Positions 31,882 to 37,851 of a stretch of DNA of 42,541 nucleotides are shown one piece after another (the first letter of the stretch is position 1; the number at the start of each line of letters is the position of its first letter). The notes under the pieces were generated by a model. It did no database searches, was not told where the DNA came from, and saw nothing but the letters and a program-made list of their open reading frames with translations. Origin of the DNA: a virus. The stretch spans positions 1-42,541 of the IMG/VR virus record IMGVR_UViG_3300005826_000005; one strand, given 5' to 3'. Position numbers and translations under genes: made by a program.

Positions 31882-32742
31882 TTACGCAGCGGGCGTATAT
31901 CCGTAAAGGTCGTGGTCCGCTGTGAGGTGTTCGCCGCGACACAAGTCGTACCACGGGCACCATTTCTTTGAACACAAGAAATGGTCGTCAAGGGCTGGCC
32001 ATTGTCTCTCCAACCCAAGATCAAGGAACAAGTCCACGAACTGCCGCACCCGACGCTCTACCCAACGGGCATGATCGGCTGTGCGCTGAACTGTGACAAC
32101 GTGTCCCTGAGCTGGCCCCTTGCGGCGCACCATCACGCCAAAGTGGAACTCCATAGGCCAGTAGAAATCCTCACGACCGAAACAGCCATTCATCGCTGCG
32201 AGTGCGTAGATCGTTGCTTGAACGTCGACACGCTGTTTGTCTCGCTGCTTCCACGCCGACCCCGATGACTTCCAATCCCACAGCGTGTTTGAGTGGGCGG
32301 GCACCAGATCGACGGTCCCTTCGAACTCAATCGTCCAGCCTCGATAATCGAAAGCGGGGAAGTTGAACTTCGCCTCTGTCTCAGCCACACCCAACGGCCT
32401 GACCGTGGGCCACACGTCAGTAGCCCACGCCTCAGCGCAGTTGCCTGCGTGGTGGATCAGCTCGTCGGCCCCACTGAACGACTTGAACTCGATACGTTCC
32501 CTGTCGAGCAGTTCAACAGCGTGTAGCTGAGCCCAGGTTCGGATGGCGGGCACGTCGATACACCCGTTCAGCACGTCCTCGATCGCTGAGTGCATCGCCG
32601 TGCCCGCCGCTGCTGCGTCTCCCGTTGCCTCGTCGTACTCGGGTGCGACGATGGCAAGCCGCCCCCGTTCGGGGCAACGGAGCGCTGTCGAGAGCCACGA
32701 CTGACGGACCGAAAGCGTCTGACGGGCGTGGTCGATGAGCAC
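31882..32742 (-). CDS. Cas4/RecB-type PD-(D/E)xK exonuclease with Fe-S cysteines
   Basis: A 286-aa protein starting at GTG. GTAMH (47-51) starts the nuclease core; D145 (EGTVDLVP), D156 and K158 (LWDWKSS) form the PD-(D/E)xK site, and QATIYALA follows as in motif IV. Four Cys, C23 and C257/C262/C268 (CSKKWCPWYDLC), are placed for a 4Fe-4S cluster, the Cas4/AddB arrangement. It likely processes DNA ends for recombination. No CRISPR array is present. The weak start context leaves the exact N-terminus uncertain. Confidence 0.85.
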   Translation of the reverse strand: MLIDHARQTLSVRQSWLSTALRCPERGRLAIVAPEYDEATGDAAAAGTAMHSAIEDVLNGCIDVPAIRTWAQLHAVELLDRERIEFKSFSGADELIHHAGNCAEAWATDVWPTVRPLGVAETEAKFNFPAFDYRGWTIEFEGTVDLVPAHSNTLWDWKSSGSAWKQRDKQRVDVQATIYALAAMNGCFGREDFYWPMEFHFGVMVRRKGPAQGHVVTVQRTADHARWVERRVRQFVDLFLDLGLERQWPALDDHFLCSKKWCPWYDLCRGEHLTADHDLYGYTPAA

Positions 32743-32808
32743 GTCTACAACTACATCAAACGGCCTCCCGCTTCCCCTCCCACGGGAAGGTGACCCGTAA
32801 ACGACAGA

Positions 32809-32836
32809 GAGCCCCCCGACCGAAGTCGGGGGGCTC
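32809..32836 (-). terminator. Strong terminator hairpin with UUCG loop
   Basis: Twelve perfect GC-rich pairs (GAGCCCCCCGAC and complement). Read on the minus strand the loop is TTCG closed by C-G, the exceptionally stable tetraloop, which indicates minus-strand use after the 235-aa gene. A CTCTCTGT tail follows instead of a pure T-run. Confidence 0.8.
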
Positions 32837-32876
32837 CCTCACTGGGTTGTGGGTGTGGCCCGCCGAGTGAGCAGCC

Positions 32877-32890
32877 AGAAAGCGAGAAAC
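32877..32890 (+). promoter_or_regulatory. Orphan start-associated sequence on the plus strand
   Basis: AGAAAGCGAGAAAC, identical to the twelve gene-linked copies but on the opposite strand and without an ATG in the normal window downstream. Confidence 0.5.
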
Positions 32891-32917
32891 AATCTGCTCG
32901 CCAACCCGACGGGCCGC

Positions 32918-33625
32918 TCAGGATGCTACCGCATCCAAGTTGCGAACGGGTGGCATCTCGCGATCAAGTTCCCCCCGCTCCACCATCTTGTAGCGCATCT
33001 GGAGACACTGGTTGTAGGTCGCCTCGTACCCGTCGACAGCCACGGCGGCCGACACGTCGTGAGGGTGGAGCCCCGCTAGCAGGTGCTCACGCATTGATGC
33101 CAGGCGGTCGTTCGCGTCGGCGTTCGGGACGACACCGTACAGATGACACAACGTCTGCACCATGTGGTGATTCACACCCAATCTGCGCCCGATCTCACGG
33201 GCGCTCATCTTGCGGGCCTCGTCATACAGCACGCCCTCCGCCGTCAGCCAGTCGACCTCCGACCAGCCGACCACCACCGAGTGGCGATCTTTGAACACAG
33301 CGGCGACGACATCTTCCAACTGCTCACCGAGCAAGCGGGGGACGTCGACCATCGATGTCCCCGCCCGCAACAAGTTCATGACCGACTCGCGCAAGTTCGG
33401 AGCGTCATCGATCGCCCGCCACGAGTCGTACGCCCCCAAGAGCGCCTCACCGAAGTCAGCGACGTCGGCGGAGGACTCGATCCCGCCGAGCATGCCAACG
33501 GCGTTCATGATCTCTCGGCTGTGCCACACGTCCTCCAATCCGAATCTGATCGGCGTGAGCGTCGTGACGCTCACGTCGCACATGCACTCGGTCCCGTGGC
33601 CCTGCTGCCCGCAGTTCGGATTCAT
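32918..33625 (-). CDS. 235-aa HTH regulator candidate
   Basis: I chose MNPNCGQQGHGTECMC at 33625, after AGGGGAAACCGCCATC; the open frame to 33757 passes through palindromes and is probably leader. The Cys/His cluster at 5-16 may bind a metal. Residues 140-162 (MSAREIGRRLGVNHHMVQTL) are a clear helix-turn-helix, and a second helical pair (HPHDVSAAVAVDGY) follows. It has its own long leader with several palindromes and a strong terminator, hence independent control. Possible repressor or replication regulator. Confidence 0.7.
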   Translation of the reverse strand: MNPNCGQQGHGTECMCDVSVTTLTPIRFGLEDVWHSREIMNAVGMLGGIESSADVADFGEALLGAYDSWRAIDDAPNLRESVMNLLRAGTSMVDVPRLLGEQLEDVVAAVFKDRHSVVVGWSEVDWLTAEGVLYDEARKMSAREIGRRLGVNHHMVQTLCHLYGVVPNADANDRLASMREHLLAGLHPHDVSAAVAVDGYEATYNQCLQMRYKMVERGELDREMPPVRNLDAVAS

Positions 33626-33714
33626 GATGGCGGTTTCCCCTGATCTCGTGGTTGTGTGGCTGGCACTCACGTCCCTGCCCCGACCGCCATCGGAGCAGGG
33701 CCACCGATCCTTTC

Positions 33715-33755
33715 GGCAGACACACCACGGTGCTTGAGCACTTTCTGTGTCTGCC
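33715..33755. promoter_or_regulatory. Nested inverted repeats in the leader of the HTH gene
   Basis: GGCAGACACA (33715-33724) and its complement (33746-33755) flank an inner palindrome GTGCTTGAGCAC (33730-33741). The outer arms are two copies of a word repeated across the genome, and the right arm runs into the next palindrome. Confidence 0.6.
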
Positions 33756-33768
33756 ACTAGGCCAGTGG
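33754..33768. promoter_or_regulatory. CCACT palindrome beside nested repeats
   Basis: CCACTAGGCCAGTGG; shares two bases with the end of the nested repeat at 33715-33755. Confidence 0.55.
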
Positions 33769-33838
33769 CTCGGGGCGGCTGGTGACGCCGCCGCCCCTCT
33801 CGTCAGGAGCAGGGTATTCTCGGGGTGTGGCCATCCCG

Positions 33839-33889
33839 TCCCACGGGAAGGCCACACGCGAGCGAGGGACGAAACCGTCCCACGGGAGG
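33839..33889. repeat. Two TCCCACGGGA(A)GG repeats
   Basis: Copies at 33839-33851 and 33878-33889 in the leader of the 235-aa gene; the same word occurs at 32778-32790 and 37695-37707. Between them GGGACGAAACCGTCCC forms another palindrome. Confidence 0.5.
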
Positions 33890-33989
33890 AAACCAAACCG
33901 CCTAGCGGAAGGTCCACCCCGATGGCGGTCGGGGAAGACAAGGCGGGTCGGAGGGCCTGGAGTGGGAGGGTTTCGTCCCTCTGGTTAGA

Positions 33990-34019
33990 AAGCTACCATT
34001 CGGCAGCGCGTGTTATCAA
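33990..34019 (-). promoter_or_regulatory. Candidate promoter for the HTH gene
   Basis: TTGATA (34019-34014), 18 bases, TAGCTT (33995-33990) on the minus strand. It lies just past the recombinase operon and would give a leader of about 360 bases with all the palindromes of this stretch. Confidence 0.4.
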
Positions 34020-34258
34020 CCCCGACGGGGAAGTCGTGTTGAGGCGAGCCGAGCGAGTCGGCTCCACGGGGTGTCGTCGGCGGGCGGGGTGCCCGACTCG
34101 ATGATCTGCGCGACCTGCGTGCGAGACAGCTCGAACACCCAACAGATGTCTTCGATGAGCAGGCCCTCGCGGTAACAGGCGAGCACGGCGGCAGACACGT
34201 CCGTAGATACGGCTCCAGGGCCGCGTGAGACGTCTCGCTGGACTGGCTGGTCGGTCAT
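34016..34258 (-). CDS. 80-aa HTH protein co-translated with a recombinase
   Basis: Residues about 22-52 (VSAAVLACYREGLLIEDICW then VFELSRTQVAQIIESG) form a helix-turn-helix. The start overlaps the recombinase stop as ATGA, so it is made in fixed ratio with it. It could be a recombination directionality factor or a small repressor; the sequence does not decide. Confidence 0.7.
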   Translation of the reverse strand: MTDQPVQRDVSRGPGAVSTDVSAAVLACYREGLLIEDICWVFELSRTQVAQIIESGTPPADDTPWSRLARLASTRLPRRG

Positions 34259-35244
34259 GCCGCGGCCCCCTCGTCATCGAACCACGCGTCCGTGGCGACG
34301 TACCGCATCGTCGTGGACAGATCAGCATGTGACATCTGGTCCGCCATGACAATCGGTGGCATCCCGATCCGTAGGCAGTTCGTTGCGAACGAGTGCCGAA
34401 GTTGATGCGGGGTGAACGTGTCCATGATTCCAGCCTGGTGTTGCACCCGTTCGACCGTCCTGTTCACGGCGTGGGCGTCGACGCTGCCGCTGACGCCTTC
34501 GAACGCTGCGATGAGTCGCACTGCCTCCATCCTACGGCGGTAGTTGACCTGGGAGCCGATGAGGCGGATGAAATCGTGCGTCTCGGCCGTCACGCACGGG
34601 AGTCCCTTGCGTTCCATCTTGTCGATGATGGAGCCGTAGTAGACGACACCACCCTCTTTGCCTCCCTTGCGATCGAACCACTGGATGGTTCGATCGGAGG
34701 GGCTCACGTGCTCGACGCCGAGCAGCGCAACCTCGTGGCGGCGCAACCCTGCGTAGTACATGAACCCCAACGTGAGCCGATCCTCGATGCCCAGGTCTGA
34801 CGTCCAGACCTTGAGCCACTGTGCGTCCGTCACAGGCCGCGGGTTCCGTCGCGACCCGCGAGGGGCAACGACCTCCTTTGCGGGGTTGTGGTCGCACACG
34901 CCACGACCGTTCAGGTAGCCGAACAGCAGCCGCAGTGCGGCAACTCGGATGCGGAAACCCGACGCCGAAGGGTTGTCGATCTCGGCGAACGTTTCGACCT
35001 GCTCGACGGTGACGGTCGACCAGTCAAGGTCGCTGGTCGTCTCCCCACGGCGGGAGTGCGGGGAGAACTCGTGCGGTTCCTCCCACGTGTCAGGTTCGAT
35101 GCCTTGGTAGCCGACGAACTTCTCGACGGCATCGCCATAGGCACGCACGGTTGAATCGGACAGTCGTCGGTGGACTTTCATCCATCTCACGAACTTGATC
35201 GTTGTGGGCGTGGCAACGCGCGCCCTGAATGTTCGATGACTCAT
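34255..35244 (-). CDS. Tyrosine recombinase A
   Basis: A 329-aa protein with a SAM-like N-terminal core-binding domain (about 12-110) and a catalytic domain. Residues: R168 (AGLRRHE), K193 or K196, H280-x-x-R283 (HQLRHSFAT), H306 (QMSHADLS) and nucleophile Y315 (TTMRYVA), all present. The start at 35244 follows AGAAAGCGAGAACAACTGAA. It is 1.9 kb from attP, whereas recombinase B is adjacent, so its substrate may differ, for example dimer resolution or a second site. Confidence 0.88.
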   Translation of the reverse strand: MSHRTFRARVATPTTIKFVRWMKVHRRLSDSTVRAYGDAVEKFVGYQGIEPDTWEEPHEFSPHSRRGETTSDLDWSTVTVEQVETFAEIDNPSASGFRIRVAALRLLFGYLNGRGVCDHNPAKEVVAPRGSRRNPRPVTDAQWLKVWTSDLGIEDRLTLGFMYYAGLRRHEVALLGVEHVSPSDRTIQWFDRKGGKEGGVVYYGSIIDKMERKGLPCVTAETHDFIRLIGSQVNYRRRMEAVRLIAAFEGVSGSVDAHAVNRTVERVQHQAGIMDTFTPHQLRHSFATNCLRIGMPPIVMADQMSHADLSTTMRYVATDAWFDDEGAAA

Positions 35245-35292
35245 TTCAGTTGTTCTCGCTTTCTTGATTTGGGTTGGTGTGTTCGGACTTGC

Positions 35293-35472
35293 TCAGTCGG
35301 GCCAGTCAGGATGCACTACCGCCATATATGCCTCAACGACACTCGGTGGCAGTAGGCCGAGTATGGCCGCTTCCGCTAGTGCGGAAGCGGCCGCGGTCTC
35401 GTCATGATTGACGAGACCTTGGAGCAGCTCGACTGCTTGGGCTACGTCGTCGTCGTGTACTTGGTGCGTCAT
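35293..35472 (-). CDS. 59-aa acidic helical protein
   Basis: MTHQVHDDDVAQAVELLQGL then NHDETAAASALAEAAILGLL and a C-terminal VVHPDWPD. The ATG overlaps the upstream stop (ATGA). The codons for AAASALAEAA form a perfect 11-base-arm hairpin (35366-35391). Function unknown. Confidence 0.6.
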   Translation of the reverse strand: MTHQVHDDDVAQAVELLQGLVNHDETAAASALAEAAILGLLPPSVVEAYMAVVHPDWPD

Positions 35473-35675
35473 GACTCGACCCTTTCTGGCCACTTGCTTG
35501 TCGGTTGGACCTCGATGCCGTGGGCGTCGAGAACCTCACGGCCCCCTGGGGGACGCCCGTACCCGTAGGCCGAGCCCAACCCCTCGTGGTCGTGGAACCG
35601 AATCGTTGGCCCGTGGTCGTGAGCGATTTGCTTCAAGGTCCCTCGAATGTCGTGGCAGTGCACGGTGGGGCTCAT
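35469..35675 (-). CDS. 68-aa His-containing protein
   Basis: MSPTVHCHDIRGTLKQIAHD followed by HGPTIRFHDHEGLGSAYGYG. His/Asp-rich first half, Gly/Pro-rich second half. ATGA overlaps at both ends in a four-gene operon read from the promoter at 36030-36058. No family recognised. Confidence 0.6.
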   Translation of the reverse strand: MSPTVHCHDIRGTLKQIAHDHGPTIRFHDHEGLGSAYGYGRPPGGREVLDAHGIEVQPTSKWPERVES

Positions 35676-35863
35676 AGCAGCTTGTGCTTTCTCTCATGCT
35701 GGCGATCGAAGTATTTGCGTGTCGCCTTTGCGTCGCGTCGGAGCTGCTTCTTGGCCTCGCGTCGTTCTTGCGCTCGACGCTCAGCGCTTGCTTGACGCCG
35801 CTTGCGGTCGCGCTTGTCTTCCTGCTTGCGCCACTCGCGTTTCTCGGCCCTGCTCATACCCAT
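35672..35863 (-). CDS. 63-aa strongly basic helical protein
   Basis: Almost entirely Lys, Arg, Glu, Gln, Ala with no Pro or Gly after residue 2, for example SRAEKREWRKQEDKRDRKRR. A single charged helix is likely, as in DNA- or RNA-binding or protein-capping peptides. I chose the ATG overlapping the upstream TGA (TGATG). Confidence 0.6.
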   Translation of the reverse strand: MGMSRAEKREWRKQEDKRDRKRRQASAERRAQERREAKKQLRRDAKATRKYFDRQHERKHKLL

Positions 35864-35997
35864 CACCGAGTCCACCAGTAGCGCGGCTCGGGGCCGCCCT
35901 TGGAAACCCAACGATGCTCACGACGTAGGACCATGACGAGCCAGAGGAATCCTCCGACGGACGTCACAGTCGCTGTGGATTGGAACAGTGTGTTCAT
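35863..35997 (-). CDS. 44-aa single-pass membrane protein
   Basis: Residues about 9-24 are hydrophobic (VTSVGGFLWLVMVL), followed by a basic segment RREHRW and a Trp-rich C-terminus. The start is fixed by AGAAAGCGAGAATGCT directly upstream, and a promoter lies 30-60 bases upstream. It is the first gene of the operon to 35293. Confidence 0.65.
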   Translation of the reverse strand: MNTLFQSTATVTSVGGFLWLVMVLRREHRWVSKGGPEPRYWWTR

Positions 35998-36029
35998 AGC
36001 ATTCTCGCTTTCTCTTGGTTGTCTGTTAG

Positions 36030-36058
36030 ATAGTAGTCGCTTCCGAGGCGTCTGTCAC
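36030..36058 (-). promoter_or_regulatory. Sigma-70-type promoter
   Basis: GTGACA (36058-36053), 17 bases, TACTAT (36035-36030). The predicted transcript starts near 36023, 10 bases before the start-associated sequence of the 44-aa membrane gene. The same CTACTATCTAAC -10 region recurs at 39494-39483 before another SAS gene. Confidence 0.6.
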
Positions 36059-36085
36059 GGAAGGTAACCGATAACACGTGCAATC

Positions 36086-36979
36086 TCACGCAGCGTCGAA
36101 CAGTCGGTGAGCGTGTTCAACAGCCTGAACGGCCTGGACAGCCTGCGTGTACCGTCGCACCATCTCAGGATGACGCCAGCCACACACGACCCGCAGATAC
36201 GTCTCCGAGCCGCCCGCCTCCAGCCAGCGAACAGCGAATCCCCGACGCAGCGAATGAGCAGACACATGCACACCCGCCAACTTCGCACGCCGAGTCACCA
36301 TCTGCGACACGCCGCTCGCCTCCAGATGCTCCTGAGGACGGCAACGCTGAACGGCATGCCACAACCAACCGTTCGGCACGTCAGGTCGAACGATCAGGTA
36401 GCGCTCCAACAACAGCACCGCCTCATCCGACATCACCGTCCGCCGCTCATCGCCGTTCTTGGTCTCACGCAGCAGCACCGTCCGATCAGCCAAACTCACG
36501 TCCTCACGGAGCAGGTTGGCACACTCGCCAGCCCGCATCCCCGACGACGCCAACATCGAAATCAGCGCAGCATCTCGACGGCCCAACAACGACGTGTTGC
36601 ACGTCGCCAGCAGAGCCTCCACGTCGGCGGCCGACGCGACCGTCGTCCGCTCGTCCGAAGGCTTCGGGTCCTCAGGCGTCCCGCCCAGCCGCTTCGGCAA
36701 CCGAGCCAACGGATCATCAACCTCCAGCCGCTCAGCCCGCCACCGAGAGAACGCCCGCAACGCACGGAACCTCATCTTCACCTGACACTGTGACACGCCG
36801 TCCAACACGAACGTTTCAGCATCCTCGATGTCGATAACCCAACCGAACGCCTCCCCATACTCACGGACCCTCGCAACATACTGCGAGCCCATCCGAGCAT
36901 TACCAGGGCGACCCTTCCGACCGCCCGCCCGCTCATACCATTTCTGGTACTGCGTCAAGTTCCTATCCGTGAAATCCAT
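36086..36979 (-). CDS. int: Tyrosine integrase B, adjacent to attP
   Basis: A 297-aa protein. Core-binding domain about 5-100; catalytic R149 (SGMRAGE), K174 (ETKNGDERR), H242-x-x-R245 (HSLRRGFA), H270 (GWRHPEM) and nucleophile Y277 (RRYTQAV). All six positions are intact. The start at 36979 follows AGAAAGCGAGACATC. The attP with tRNA-Gly sequence lies about 190 bases upstream, the usual int-attP arrangement, so this is the probable integrase. A conserved promoter for the next operon begins after its stop. Confidence 0.9.
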   Translation of the reverse strand: MDFTDRNLTQYQKWYERAGGRKGRPGNARMGSQYVARVREYGEAFGWVIDIEDAETFVLDGVSQCQVKMRFRALRAFSRWRAERLEVDDPLARLPKRLGGTPEDPKPSDERTTVASAADVEALLATCNTSLLGRRDAALISMLASSGMRAGECANLLREDVSLADRTVLLRETKNGDERRTVMSDEAVLLLERYLIVRPDVPNGWLWHAVQRCRPQEHLEASGVSQMVTRRAKLAGVHVSAHSLRRGFAVRWLEAGGSETYLRVVCGWRHPEMVRRYTQAVQAVQAVEHAHRLFDAA

Positions 36980-37107
36980 GATGTCTCGCTTTCTAGTAAG
37001 GCCACAGAGAGTGACCGATTCGGTGTGCCCGCCGAATGGCGAGCCGTAAACAGGGTGAAGCTCTAAACCAACGAAGGTGACGCTCTAACGATCTCCGACC
37101 AGGACGT

Positions 37108-37135
37108 TTGCACCGCCAGGTGCACGCTGTAAGAT
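37108..37135 (+). promoter_or_regulatory. Promoter upstream of the attP tRNA segment
   Basis: TTGCAC (37108-37113), 16 bases, TAAGAT (37130-37135), facing the tRNA segment that starts at 37166. After integration it could drive the hybrid host tRNA gene. Confidence 0.55.
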
Positions 37136-37165
37136 GCCGCAGACCAGGAAACCCCTGGACAAGCT

Positions 37166-37203
37166 GCGGACGTGGCTCAGTTGGTAGAGCATCACCTTGC
37201 CAA
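37166..37203 (+). other. attP: attP core: 5' half of tRNA-Gly(GCC)
   Basis: Thirty-eight bases read as a tRNA from the acceptor 5' strand (GCGGACG) through the D-arm (GCTCAGTTGGTAGAGC) and anticodon 5' stem (TCACC) to the loop TTGCCAA with anticodon GCC. The matching 3' half (GGTGA stem, T-arm, acceptor 3' strand) is absent, so this is not a functional tRNA alone. It sits beside integrase B and therefore marks the probable attP. Confidence 0.85.
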
Positions 37204-37230
37204 CGGGACTGGAGAACCTGTCCCGTTGGC
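37199..37230. repeat. Perfect inverted repeat starting in the anticodon loop
   Basis: GCCAACGGGAC, 10-base loop, GTCCCGTTGGC. The left arm begins with GCCAA of the anticodon loop. It may be an integrase core-site or a terminator that ends transcription from the tRNA promoter in the free phage. Confidence 0.6.
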
Positions 37231-37291
37231 CGCAACCCTTCGGGATGCGAGCCAATGCAATCGGCAGACACAGAACGCGGAGAGTGGCAGG

Positions 37292-37426
37292 TTACCGTCG
37301 GCCTTCGCGTCGGTCGATGAAGTAGTTGGCGATGACTGCCACGACGTAGATGGCGACCCATAGTGCGATGAGCAGCACGCCGCCGTTTACGTTGTCTTCC
37401 AGTTGGTCAGGTATCCAGTTGTTCAT
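37292..37426 (-). CDS. 44-aa single-pass membrane protein beside attP
   Basis: Acidic N-terminus (MNNWIPDQLEDNVNGG), a hydrophobic span of about 18 residues (VLLIALWVAIYVVAVIAN) and a basic C-terminus (YFIDRREGRR). The ATG follows AGAAAGCGAGACAACGA, which lies inside the last codons of the upstream gene. It is next to attP, a place where lysogenically expressed genes are often found. Confidence 0.65.
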   Translation of the reverse strand: MNNWIPDQLEDNVNGGVLLIALWVAIYVVAVIANYFIDRREGRR

Positions 37427-37658
37427 TCGTTGTCTCGCTTTCTGGGTTGTCGAGCGCTTCGGTGAGCGCCATGTTGATTTCGTCTCGTGCGCTCACCATC
37501 GTGGCGAGCTGTTGGGTTTCGTGTCGGTAGGTGGCGGAGTCGGGATTGGCTCGGACGAGTCGGCGGTGGTTCCTGTCGATGGAGATGTTCAGCGCCTTGG
37601 CGGCCTCGACCATCTCGTCCATCGTCAGTTCCAGTGGGTAGCTCGGTTGGTTGTTCAC
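37407..37658 (-). CDS. 83-aa helical acidic protein
   Basis: The GTG at 37658 is within the 3' arm of a long hairpin; an alternative ATG start (MDEMVEAAKALNISIDRNHR) downstream has GGAA at a better spacing. The sequence is largely helical. Its last residues NPESETTNEQLDT are encoded by the start-associated sequence of the next gene. Function unknown. Confidence 0.6.
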   Translation of the reverse strand: MNNQPSYPLELTMDEMVEAAKALNISIDRNHRRLVRANPDSATYRHETQQLATMVSARDEINMALTEALDNPESETTNEQLDT

Positions 37659-37690
37659 GGTCGGACACCATGACAGTGCCCGACCGTGAA
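37654..37690 (-). promoter_or_regulatory. Long hairpin overlapping a start codon
   Basis: Sixteen-base arms with one or two mismatches (TTCACGGTCGG and complement at the ends). The GTG at 37658 is inside the 3' arm on the mRNA. It could terminate the upstream transcript or mask the start. Confidence 0.5.
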
Positions 37691-37707
37691 CGCTTCCCAC
37701 GGGAAGG

Positions 37708-37851
37708 TCAGCCCTTCCGCTCTTTCTGTTGTTGTCTCCGCTTCTGTTCTGCCTCGCACGCCTTCACGACCTTGAGGTCACCATCGGCGCACAGTTGGCG
37801 TGTCTTCCGCCAGCTCTCCAGCTCTTTGTCGGTGAGGTTCGCCAGGCTCAT
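37708..37851 (-). CDS. 47-aa basic protein
   Basis: MSLANLTDKELESWRKTRQL, a short helix, then CEAEQKRRQQQKERKG, a basic tail. The start overlaps the upstream stop (ATGA). A TCCCACGGGAAGG repeat follows the stop directly. Confidence 0.6.
   Translation of the reverse strand: MSLANLTDKELESWRKTRQLCADGDLKVVKACEAEQKRRQQQKERKG

Larger units (their letters stand above)
32743..32917. other. Gap with terminator, repeat and orphan start-associated sequence
   Basis: No gene is seen. It holds the strong hairpin at 32809-32836, a TCCCACGGGAAGG repeat at 32778-32790 and a plus-strand start-associated sequence at 32877. Confidence 0.5.
36980..37291. other. Non-coding attP region
   Basis: No gene is seen between integrase B and the 44-aa membrane gene. 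It contains a promoter, the tRNA-Gly segment, an inverted repeat and one CGGCAGACACA word (37262-37272), which could be an arm-type integrase site. Confidence 0.65.

Noticed and set aside
31882-32742. Cas4 as part of a CRISPR system
   Set aside because: No array or other cas gene is present; stand-alone Cas4/RecB-like nucleases are common in phage recombination modules.
35366-35391. Perfect GC hairpin as a terminator
   Set aside because: It is within a coding region with an Ala/Glu/Ser-rich product and has no T-run; explained by codons.
36107-36793. 228-aa plus-strand frame
   Set aside because: Antisense of integrase B, whose catalytic residues are all intact; the shadow is Arg/Gln/His-rich.
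37166-37240. Complete phage-encoded tRNA-Gly
   Set aside because: The sequence leaves the tRNA after the anticodon loop; the 3' anticodon stem (GGTGA), T-arm and acceptor 3' strand are absent, so it is an attP segment.
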